From NCBI GenBank assembly GCA_001584585.1, contig LSYV01000009.1:1380339-1444338 (forward strand): a DNA stretch of 64,000 bases, read 5' to 3'. The number at the start of each line of letters is the position of its first letter. Position 1 is the first letter of the stretch. Origin of the DNA: Gonium pectorale. Taxonomy: Eukaryota > Chlorophyta > Chlorophyceae > Chlamydomonadales > Volvocaceae. Made by a program: the position numbers and the translations under genes. Below, piece by piece: positions 12,811 to 23,900 of this stretch. The notes beneath the pieces are model-generated. The model saw only the letters and a program-made list of their open reading frames with translations. It made no database searches and was not told the origin of the DNA.

Positions 12811-15154
12811 ACCGCGGCCACGTGGCAGGCTTGAGCAGCGGCGGTTGGAAGGGCTCCACGCGGCGTAGCCTCGGCAGGGGGGCTGGGGTTGTGGACGGGA
12901 CGACGTGGCCGCCACACAGACCTACGTGGCGCCGTCGTGGGGCAGCTGGGGAGCGCCGACAGGGCGCTCCGCGGCCCCAGCGCAGATGCATGCCGAACGG
13001 ACCCCGCTGCGCTGCGCCTCTTCTACCGTACGGCAGCATGTGGGGTCACATCCGGACCGTACGCTGTACGGCGCGGCGCGGTACGCTGCGCGACGCCCCA
13101 TCAAAGGCTAGCGTGTCCCACCATGCGCGGCAGCCTCTTGACGGCAGCAAGAGTAGAGCGACGGTAGATATCGAGTGCGCCCTGCGAGGGCTAGCCACGG
13201 GGAGGCCTTCCGTGCTCGCGATGGCGAGGCTTAGCGTGGTCATCTTGTGCTGACTTAGCTGGGACGGTGCCGGGTTGTGAGCGGTCCATAGCGACCCAAC
13301 CTGTGGAGGATTCATGTTTCGAGACTGGCGGCATGTGTGCCGTACGATTCGGCGGGTAGCAGGTGCAGATGGCGGATGCCGTACGTGCGCATGGCGTGCA
13401 CACGCACTTGATACTGCAGGGCCGCATGGACTGAAGGGCGCGTGTTTCCACCCGTGTGCTTTTGGCCCGAGGCCCCATTGGCCCGGGCACCTCGGCAAGG
13501 GGAACACCGTCGAATAAGGGTCAGAACGGTTGCCAGCGCTACTCCTGACACTCCATCAATAACTGGCCTTTGTGCCAGCAGCGCGGCGCCATTGACATGC
13601 CATGATCATAGCAGTAGAGGGCCCATCCCGTGTATTCATGTCCCTCGTTAGGCTACGGGTCTGCCCCCGATGCGGCAGCTCATGTCGAGAGCCTGCGCTG
13701 TCGTCCGCCACTGATTTGGCATTTCTCTGTCTTGGTGTGGATTCTTTCTTTGTGTCGTTTTTGTGCGGGCCGCGCCGGTCCTTCCGCTGTGCATCGGTGA
13801 GACGCACCACCGCAACAAACCCTGCCATGGGGAAGGCCTGTAGTGATGACGTATTGTCCGTGCCGCTGCCAACAAAGCCCCTCTTAGCTAGAGAAGGCAC
13901 TTCCTGCTGTCATGTTGCGTAGGTAAGGTTCACTGCATCGCCTTGAAACCATGGTATTGGATCATGGGCGTGGCGCTATGCGCGGTGTCGTGTTGAAAAG
14001 GAACAACGCATACGACGAGCGTAGGCGCGAAAGTGATGATGTCGTTGTAGGACCCAGCTCCAGAGGTAGTCGAAGGGGTGATGTCCCTGCATGTTAGTTC
14101 GGTGTCGTGTGTGGTGGGCTGCTTGGGTGCACCGCACGGCGGTGCCGTTTGTGCATGTCGTACGGCAAGGTGGTGCATGCAACCTCACGGGTGGGACGGC
14201 CCTCAGCAGGCGAGGACGCCTCGGTGGCGCGTGGTCCATACACCACCACGAGCGGGCTCATGCTGCAGTGCGTTTGCCTTCGCAGGACATCATGCGAAGA
14301 GATTGTGGGACAGCTTAGCGCTGTCGGATGGACACGCACTTGAAATGATGGGCGTGTTGGAGGCTTCGTCAGTGACCCGGAGCGGTCCCCGCTCGGGCAG
14401 CCGGATTTGGAAGGAGGTGGCGGGCGAGGGACGAAGCACCCAGGTGTAGCCCGCGTTGTTCGATACCGGTAATTGAATCGCCAAAGTGAACACCCTGCAA
14501 CAATCGCAGATGAACCCCCATCTAAGTCCGATTGTTGGGGCCGTCCCGAGCACAAGTGTTATGAGTCTCCTCGTTGACAACTGAGCAACTACCAGCAGTA
14601 GAGGCGGAGCTGCCGCAAGACCCTTCAGGCGTGGAGTACGTTCCAGAAGAGAACCTAGCCAACTCACATGGGGGGGAGGTATGGGCACGAGTACACGTAA
14701 CGAGTATCACTTTCACGTGTGGGCATAGGACGCAGCGGGATACCAAGAACATAGCACCAAGACCAAAACCTGAGGACCTTGATTGTTAGAATACCAGAGT
14801 AGTAGATGCCTAGGTCAGCTAGGGAGGCTGCTGGCGGATTCATCTGGGCGGGTAGTGTGGACCGGGACTTGGGAGGGGGGTAGCTTCCGTGTGCCGCACG
14901 GCCGTACATGCCGCTTTTGCCCATGGCCTACAACTCTACCAAGCATGTCCGCAGATTACCTGACATCAAGTGGAATCAATGACTGGTCCCTAGCGGCGTT
15001 TCTTGCTGGTGCCAGAATCCGCCTTAACCCGCTCCTTGAGGGACTGACGTAGAGAGAAGACCTTGATTGTCATCATCTTTACAAAGGTGCTCTGCCGAGT
15101 TGCTCAGCCAGGTCCACACCAAACTCTCATGATTGACGACTGACGCGCCCACGA
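12811..15154. other. Intergenic, no supported gene
   Basis: The stretch holds the 3' region of the upstream glycosyltransferase and the promoter of the GT32-FkbM gene. Frames at 13602-13922 and 14078-14449 (plus) and 14290-14688 (minus) are open by chance as far as I can tell. None shows exon-intron logic or a family motif. Around 13024-13082 there is a cluster of short GTACGG/CCGTAC inverted repeats. Confidence 0.5.
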
Positions 15155-18100
15155 ATGGGGCGCGACCAACTCAGCAAGCGGGATGTGACCTTTAACTCGC
15201 ACGATGATTTGCAAGCGTTGGAGCTCGGAAACGGGGGGTACTTTAAGCCCCCTCGGACAGCGATTCCCTATCGCCAGCTGCGCACGTATGACTTCGTTGG
15301 TATTGCGTGCCCAACGCCAAGGACGCCGACGACGCGGGCTCTCTGGCAGTTGCTTGGACTGGCAATCTTGGTTATCGTCCTCGTCCAGGCGCTCTCCTGC
15401 GGATTGTTCTTCTGCGTTGCTCTCCCAGTCGGAAGGGCTTCCTATATTGACCTTCGCGAAGTATTCACGGAGTTCCGGCTGTTCAACCAGGCCCAAAGCG
15501 GGCCGGGGGGAGGAGCCCAAGCCGCAGACCCCGCGCCAATGCTCATTCCAAGGTGCGTAAAGTGGATCTGCTTGCGTGTTCATGGGTGGGGGTGACAAGG
15601 CCGGCCCTCTCCGGTCGTCGTCCGTCGGGCACGGGCATCACTCTCTCTCCTCGGGTCTCCCCGGGTCGCCTCGGGGTTGACCGTTTCTAGTGCTGTCTGT
15701 TTGTTTGCTTGCCTCAGGATCATCCACCAGACCTACAGAACACGTCAGCTGCCGCCAGCCTTGCGCACAGTCGTCCAAACCTGGACCCGTGTCAACGGGC
15801 CCACCTGGCAAACCCGCTTCTATGACGACGGCGCCTGCATTGACTTTGTCCGGCGGGAGTTCCCCGAGTACCTAGACGCCTACTTGTCGTTGCCGAAAGA
15901 TGTGGAGCGTTCAGACTTCTTCAGGTAGGTAGCTGGGTTCCTGCACCCTGTCAACCACTTGGTCTGAGCAGCCCGTGCCTTTCTCATATGGAGTTCCGGC
16001 CAATGGGCTTAGTGCTTGCAAGCTATGCGCTGATGGGTGTTGCTTTTCCCCGTCCCTTACTGTTTACCAGGTACATGGTCATCTTGCGCTTTGGCGGAGT
16101 GTATGCGGACATCGACGTGGAGTTGCGGCAGCCGTTAGACAACGTGATCGGGCCAACTGACACGCTGGTCGTTGGGTGGGAGGCGGAGGTAGCGACGGAC
16201 GCCGAGGCCTTCAAGCGGCACTTCGTGCGAAAGCGGCAGGTGAGGGATTAGCCTCATGTTGTACGAGGCCTTAATACGATTATGACCATAATCCCGTCCA
16301 TTGACCCGCACCGGCGTGCTGCTCTTGCCTGGTAGTGCACGCGAATGCCTTACTGGTTATCGCAATGTTAATTCCTGTCTACTGCTGTTCCTCTGCAGGT
16401 GCTCCAATGGTTTTTCGCGGCCGCGCCTGGACACCCGGTGCTCCGCGCGGCCTGCGAGCACATTGCGCGCAACGTGCGACGCACCTTTTCCAACAACACC
16501 AACCGGGATACGCTGGAGCGTACGGGGCCGGGCATGTGGACCGACACGGTGCTCCGACACGCAGCTGCGCACCCGCCCACGCTGGTGAGGCCTGGCAGGG
16601 GTTTGAATGTCACACTGTTGCACAGAGCTGTTCACGCTTCGAATGGTCTATGCTGCTGTTCCTGTACGAAATGCCTTGACCTTTTCTGCCTTTGACCCGC
16701 AGGCCAACGACCCGTGGAAGGTGCGAATCCTGCCGCGCGTGGCGTTTGGAGTTCACCCTGCGGGCATTGACGGGCTGACGACGGACGCGCGCGAGATCGT
16801 AGTGATGCACCATTTTCTGGGCAGCTGGAAGAAGCGCGGCGGCTGGCACAAGCGGCGGACCGTGCTGCAGATCCTGGCGGGCGCATTGGCGGCAGCGCTG
16901 CAGCGGCGAGCCCAGGTGGCGGTAGCGGAGGAGCCCATAACGCCCTCCGTGCTGCCGCTGTTCCCCGTCTCGGCGGCCTTCAATCCGCCCTTCACCATCA
17001 TGACGCACCTCATAGGCCAGGGAGACATGCAGGTGAGGTCCGCAGGCTGCTAAAGGGACGGTTGGTGTGGGCAAGTGCGCTTTGGGCGCTCTCTGTAAGA
17101 GGTACCCGGCGTGTCAACTGGCAGGGGAGAGAGGAGGCCCTTTCGAGCGGGCTTGCATCCGCGCTTGACACCAACGAGCCCTCACGTGATCGCTCGACAT
17201 CGTACAAGATGCCATTTCAAGATGCATACGGCTGTGGATGTTTGCCAGCTGACACCCATGCCCTCTCCTGGCCCCACAGTCCGGCTCTGACGTGTCGGCC
17301 GTGCTAACCAGCTGGGGCACCTGGCAGCCTGCCATGTCCCGGCCCAGCCGCAAGCCGCTGGCAGTGGAGGCGCTGGTGGGCTCGCTGGGCCCGCCCGAGC
17401 AGGGCGCCGTACTGGTGGACGTGTCGGCGGGCCCGGGCTTCTTCAGCCTGGCTGCAGCGGCCCGGGGGCATGAGGTGGTGGCGTTCGAGAGCAGCGCACG
17501 CAGCATCGAGGCCTTCAGCACGTCCGTGGTGTACAACGGCTTCCAGGACCGGGTGCGCCTTTACAACGTCAGCCTGGGGGCTCAGGCATCCACCCTCTGT
17601 CTACAGCGCAGCGAGCCAGCAGGCGCGCCCACGGAGATGGTGAACGACGCGGCAGCGGCTGCCACGCGACGCGGCTACGGGGATCCGGCGCTGCATGCGC
17701 TACCGCCGTCCGACTGCGCCACTGTGACTGTGCGCCAGACCCTGGCGCACATGCTGATGGGGGGTGCGGAGGCAGAGGCCGCAGGCAGCAGCTCGGGCCC
17801 CACCCACTCCACGTCTTCTGCAACCGCCGCATCGCCAGCGTTTTTGGCCGGCGTTGCGGGCTCAGAAGCAACTGCTTCTGCAGCAACAGCTGGCGGCTCG
17901 GACGTCGCTGCCAGACGCGTTAACGCCACCACCGGTTCGTGGCAGCTCGCGCTGCCGTTCCGTGTCGGTGCGCTGCGCCTGTCGGCCCACGGCTGGGAGG
18001 GCTGGGTACTGGACGGCGCGCAGCCCTGGCTGGACCGCCACCGGCCGGGCGTGGTGTTGCTGGAGTACTCCCCTGCGTTGGTGGCGCGCTCGGGGTACCC

Positions 18101-19153
18101 GGGTGGCGGCATGCGGTTACTCCAGCGCTTGTACGATCTTGGCTATGTGCACGTGGCCCACGCGGGCTACGTCTGCGACGAGCGCTGGTTCAACATCAGC
18201 CGGGCGCTTCGCGCGGGCGGCACGGCTCTTGGCGAGCTGGCGGCCTCGCAGCAGGCAGCTGATGGTGGTGAGCGTGCCAGCGGGAGAGCCGGCGGCGCGG
18301 GGCCCGCTGGGCCTGGAGAGGCAGCCGGCGGGCTGCCGCGGCAGCCCACGTGGTGCAAACTGAAGCCAGATCTATTTCCATTGCTCACCGACCGGGCCCA
18401 TCCGGAGGTGGCGGAAAACATTCTGGTAAGCCTGCTCAGCTTGCCCACGCGATGCGAGCGTGATTGTCTTTTCTGCGCTGCTTTCGCATCGACAGAAAGT
18501 AATGCATGCATGAACTTGACATACAGATGTTGTGGCATGACGGCAGAGGAGATGCGCGGGTTAGGGGATTGCTGAAGCAGCGTTGCCCATGGCGTCTACA
18601 ATCCGTGGCCCCTCCTAACCATGTATCAAGCGACGCGTAGGAGGTACATGACCACGTCTTCCACGTGTACGCTCGATATCCCGGTCAAAGCGCGCACATT
18701 GCCGTCATCAGATCCTTCGCGCTTTCCCCTCGGCAGTTCATCCACCATACGCACAACAGCGTCCGCGGGGAGGCCGCTTCATCCGCTCGGGATGCTGGTC
18801 ACGCGGCGTCCCAGCAGCACGCCGCGGCAGCGGCGGCAGCTGGCGGGTCAGCGTCCCTCACCCTGCAGCATGCTGCCGGCAGCTCCGGCGCCGGGGCTTC
18901 GGGCTCAGCTGGCGTTAGGACCGGAGCATCTACCGTTCTTGGGCTAGCGGCGGGGAGCGGGCGGTCTGGTGTTGGAGCCGGTGCACATCAAGCGAAGCCG
19001 CACAAAGAGGCTGTCATCGAAGAACGGAGCGCTGCAGCGGAGGCGGTGACCACGAATGGTCGCCAAGCCGCAGAGACCAGAGAGGCAGTAGGCCAGAGGT
19101 TGGGACGCCGCGGCGTCGGGGCGACCCTGCGAGGTCGCCAGGCACCTAGGTAG
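15155..19153 (+). CDS. Fusion: OCH1-like GT32 glycosyltransferase + FkbM-like methyltransferase
   Basis: Seven exons, 15155-15552, 15718-15924, 16071-16239, 16399-16584, 16703-17032, 17280-18425 and 18641-19153, total 2,949 nt, or 982 residues plus TAG. A single membrane anchor (LLGLAILVIVLVQALSCGLF) lies at about residues 66-87, giving type II topology. Residues of about 133-330 form a GT32 (OCH1-type) domain: IIHQTYRTRQLP at the start, then RFGGVYADIDVELRQPL with the DxD pair at Asp215/Asp217. From about residue 471 an FkbM-type Rossmann domain follows: VLVDVSAGPGFFSLAAAARG (SAM-binding loop), VVAFE, then LRLSAHGWEGWVLDGA where the family has LKIDVEG, then VVLLEYSP. It is interrupted by an Ala/Ser-rich insertion. 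The last exon continues in phase (EVHDHVFHVYARYPG) and ends in an Ala/Gly-rich tail. Predicted role: sugar transfer and O-methylation of the same secreted glycan (inference). The usual Asp of the FkbM motif is Ser, so the methyltransferase may be altered or inactive. Confidence 0.85.
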
Positions 19154-20935
19154 TTGTAGGGCTTGGGCGCATTACGACGCAAGGAAGTTGAATGCGCGAG
19201 CCTGAGCTTAGCAGGGTAATCTAAAGCCTGGTGTTGCTTTGGTGGCGACTATTTCTGTGCTCAAATTGACACTCAGGGCAAAGCATGTGCTGTTTGGGCT
19301 TTGTGAGTTGTGTGTGACTGCTATCCCGAGAAAAGAAACCCACGAGATCGGCCTTGTGGTAAGCATGGAAGCGTTGATGGTTGTGTTTGTGTTGACACCG
19401 TTGGCGCGTCATTGACTCAATTGTTGCATTGCGTAAAACCCATCAAAGACCGAACGGTCGCAACCGGTGGCCTCTTTTGCGGCAGCTTTTGTCCCAACAC
19501 CGCCTGGGGTGCTATGCAAAATCACTGGCGGCAAGAGATGCAAACCTTCTTCACGAAAGGGTGTGGCACTCGGCGGACTGTTGCTGCAAGCAGAGGCGAC
19601 GGCGGCTTAGGTACGGCGTGCCTTGAAGTTATGGTGAGGTGAGGATTGACCTTTTGACCTGACCTGCGCGGGCGCTCAATGGTAGGCGGCCTGACACAGC
19701 TGATGTTTGTAGTGCTACGATAGCAATTAGGGCGTCCAGTCCAGTAGCTGCCTGGAGGCTTTATGTCTGGATGGTACTGTAGTGAACGGTAGTGAAGTAG
19801 CCTGATCTCGAAGCAGGCCAACCTCGGACACCGTACGGCATGCCGTGATTGATGTGCGGGCCGGGTCGCTTCCGTCAACGGCATAGCAGTACCGGTACGT
19901 TATACATGTGTGATGGTGCGTTGACACAGAAAATTGTTATGTATCATTGACATGTTTTCTCGACGGCTCGGCAGCCGCGCAGGCGTAAGTTGATTGCTTT
20001 CGCTGCGTGCATCGTGTACGGCAGCGACCTGTGTCTATCATGCCAACCAAGGTGGTCCTGGACGGTGGGCGAGGCTGGGCGGTCCGTGACAGTTAGAGCA
20101 ATCTCAAATGACGTTCGCAATGTAACCGACACTGCGGTAATCTATCCGCTGTTCCCTGAACTGGCTGATAGTGCGCATGGGCCGGGGGATCAACATGCCA
20201 TTACAGGCTCCCCACCGAGATGCTGCAGGCCAATCTGGTTCCACCAATACTGACAGCCCTGACCAGCACATGTGCTCGTCCCAACCCAATTTAAGATCTC
20301 TCAGCGGTTGGCCAACTGAGAGGCTGCCGCTTTGGGCCGTTATGGGACCATCGCGCCCCGAACTTTACAAGACCGGGGCGTCAGGCAAGGAGGTGAGGAT
20401 TTCGCAAGGGCAGTTTCGGGACATCGGGGACAGACGGATCAATCCAGCGTGCTGTTCCGGTTATTTCAGCATTCATCCTGAGGCGGAGGGCGGGAAGACC
20501 TTCTCCACATGTGCAACGGAGTATTTTACTAGCAACCTGGCGTAGTGTGCACATTGACGCAAATGACAGCCCTGACAGCGTGACAGCCGTTGCTGACGGT
20601 TGCAGCAGCTGTTGCCCGCGTAGCCCAAATCATGCTAATTGGCCGCTTCACAAGCGAATAATGACAAAATCAGGTCCGTCAAATGTTTGAGTCCCCACCA
20701 GTCCAAGAGCCGCACGAAGGGCCACCTGCCCGTGACCGACCCGTGAGCCTGTCACGGGCCTCCCTCACAAATGTCCCATCATCGCATTTACAGAAAGCGA
20801 ATACATCTGTGCTTCAATCAAAGGAGATCCGCTCATCGGTCAAGGTGGCAGCTACGTATCTACGCAAAACCTATCCATGTTCTGTTCGCCTCGCCTGACA
20901 CACGCGCAGTGATGTAGCTGCAACATAAGAATCCA
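19154..20935. other. Intergenic, no supported gene
   Basis: The stretch holds the 3' region of the GT32-FkbM gene and the promoter of the helicase gene. A TGTAA pentamer, the usual chlorophycean polyadenylation signal, occurs near 20120. That is nearly 1 kb after the stop, so its use is uncertain. Open frames at 19310-19642, 20171-20545 and 20683-20898 show no motif or splice logic. Confidence 0.45.
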
Positions 20936-23900
20936 ATGATCAGCTACGCCGAGTGCGTGGCAACCGGCGCGCCTGTGCCCCGCGTTGGGAGCAGCCAAGA
21001 GAGCGATGATGGGGGCAGCCCGGCGGGCGCGCTACCGGACACAATTTTAAGATGGAAAATTAACGATGTCTACGACGAGCATAGCCTACTTGCCAAGGTT
21101 GTGTGGGGTTAGGCAGAGACTCATCCATCGTGCCTGTCACGAATTGTTTTCGTTCAGTTCAGGCGGCCGGTGACTTGCCCAATCAGTACAAACGCATTAG
21201 GTGCACATGTGCCGTGGTGAAGCACGCTAAAACGCAAGTACATGGTCTCCACCGGGGTAGCCCGGCGTTTCCCTCCACCTGGGCAGCTGCGCTCCATCCG
21301 CTTCACCCGCACAGCTTCTCTCTATGTGGTCATGCCCCAAGCACCCAAATGTCCTTGGTTTAATCATGCTGTGCGCATTGGCAGGCCGATCCCATTCCGA
21401 CGACCTTCAAAGATGCGTCCTCGTGGGCCTCAGCCTTTCTACCATTCGTCGCCGAGGAGGTGCGGGCCGGCCTCGCCCAGCAGCTCGACCGCCTCAGCTC
21501 CCTGCAGTGGCTGCAGCTTGACGGCCGGCCGCGGCTACAGCGGATGGACTCGCGGCGTGGTGGCAACGGCGGCGGCGCGGCGGCCTGCCCGCTGGCCTTG
21601 GCGGCGTTCAACCTTCGCGGCGGGGCTGGCGTCGACAGCGCACCATGGCAGCTCGTGCAGAGCGGCGGTGGCGGGGACAGGGACGACGGCGCATCACCCT
21701 CTTTGGAGAAGTCTCCCCCGCTCAAGCCAACAGACCTCATTCTCCTTACCAACAGCCGGGTGCGTTACCTGGGGCCTTTCCGTAGCTGCGTTGGACCCGT
21801 TGTCCTTCTCAGAACTGCCCGGCGCCGCACTCCACACTGTGCACAGGAGGAGCATCAATGCATGCCCGGCGCCCCGCTTGGATGCCACCTCTCAACGTTT
21901 TGAATCCAATCTTCTTGTCACGACATATCACGGGATCGGCATATGGCTGCCGTACGGAACCCATAGCAAAAAAAAATAGCACCGTATCCTGTCCAACTCC
22001 TGCTCACCCGTATCTTGCGCAGGTAAAGCCGACGTGCTGGTAATCCATCATGACATACCCCATCTCGTCACTTTCGATACCCAGTTTAGCAGCAATCAGT
22101 GCATTTGCCCGCGCCGCCACCACTGTGCCCGCAGTCTAGCCCTGCGTCACTGCGTCCACTGCCACCTCACACGCGTGTGCTCGACCAGTTCCATGCCGGT
22201 TGAAGCAAGCATGGTATCATACCCGCCATTCGCACCTCAATGTGTGTCGCCTGCCCGCTTCTGCTATCCGGATCGGTAGGGCCAGGACGTTGACTCTCTG
22301 GGGCAACATGGCGTGGCCTACACGCTGGGCGTCGTCAAGGGCGCCCGCCAAGACGACGATGAGGACGACGACGACGACGGGGGTGACCACCCGGACTTCC
22401 GAGCGGCGGTGTACGTGCCGGTGGGCGGCGACCTCGAGGCGGCCTTCGAGGGCCAAGGTCAGTACGGCGTCGACCGGAGCGCACGGCTGTTCGCGGCGTG
22501 TCCTGCTGTAGCAAGCACGCGGGTGTGCTGCAAACAGGTCACAGCACATACATCACGGATGAACGGTGGGCCAAGCCAGCCTCATGGGTGCAACGTCAGT
22601 TTCCGGACCTGCACATACCGGTATACCGCTACACGCACACACGCACGCACGCGTGGGGCAGAGCCGCAGAGCTTGCGTGCAGACCGACGACGTGCCCTGC
22701 GACATGCCCGACCCCACAGGGCGCGCCGGCGAGTGGTTCGCCGTCTGCGTGGGCAACGTGGCCACCGCCACCCGGACGTGGGACGCTCTGCAGTGCATAG
22801 CATCATCGTACGGCAACGGCGGCAGCGCTGCAGCCTGCCTGCCGCCGCAGCCGCCGCCCCTGCTGAAGCTGCTCTTGTGCTCCGGTGGCCCCTTGGAGAC
22901 CGCCTCTGCGCGCCGTTGCTCCCATGAGGGCGACGTCAGCGCCACCGGCACCGACCCTCCACGGTCCATCCGCGCGGCAGTGAAGGCATACTGCGACGGC
23001 ACCCGCCGCCTAAACCCCTCGCAGCGGGACGCTGTGGTGACGGCCGCGATGGCGTACCTCAGCGTCGCAGCCGGCGGTTCCGTCGCAGCCCAGTCAGCTG
23101 CCTCCGGTAGCGGTTCTGAAACGTGGGCCCGAGGATCCCTGATCGCCGCCACCAACACGGCTGAGGGCAGCTGCCGGGACTTCCGCGGCGCCGCCAGCGT
23201 CTGCGGCAGCTGCGGGCTGGCCTCCTCGGGGCCCGGCGGCGCACGTTTGCTGATGGTGCAGGGCCCGCCGGGGACCGGCAAGACGTCCACCATCGCCGCC
23301 ATGCTGTCCGTGCTGAGCGGCCTGGCAGCTGGCCCGACGTTGCAGCAGCGGCAGCAGCCGGGGAACGGCCGAGGAGGGGCAAGAGGAGGAGGAGGAGCAG
23401 GAGGAGCAGGAGCAGGGGCGCTGCTGGTGTGTGCTCCCACTAATGCCGCCGTGGGCGAGGTCGCAGCCAGGTGCGCGGCTGCCTCTTGGCCTCGGGGCGA
23501 CGTGCCGCATGCGCATCTGGGCGACGTGCCACTGTGCCGCATGCCCTCTGCGTGTCTTGTCACTCTCAAGAGAGCACTCGCGGCCTGCTCGTGCACGTGC
23601 CGTGCCGTGGCGTGGCGGCTCATAGGGGGTAATCGGGTTGGCTCATCTGTCGGCTTGGCGTCCGCAAAAGTACGGCACGGGTGCTCATGACCCGCTGCCC
23701 GTTCAAATGCGCCACCCGCCAGGTTCTGCTCCCTGCTACAGTCCGAGTCGCGGGAGCAATTTGCGGACTTCTGGGCGGCCGAATGCGTGCGGCTCCAGGG
23801 CGCGTGGCCGGCCTCTGCGCCGCTGTTGCCGGGTGAGGCTCCCGGTGTGGAGGTCATTCTCCAGGAGCGAGGGTCGCATGCCCGGCATGCCCGCACGGCC

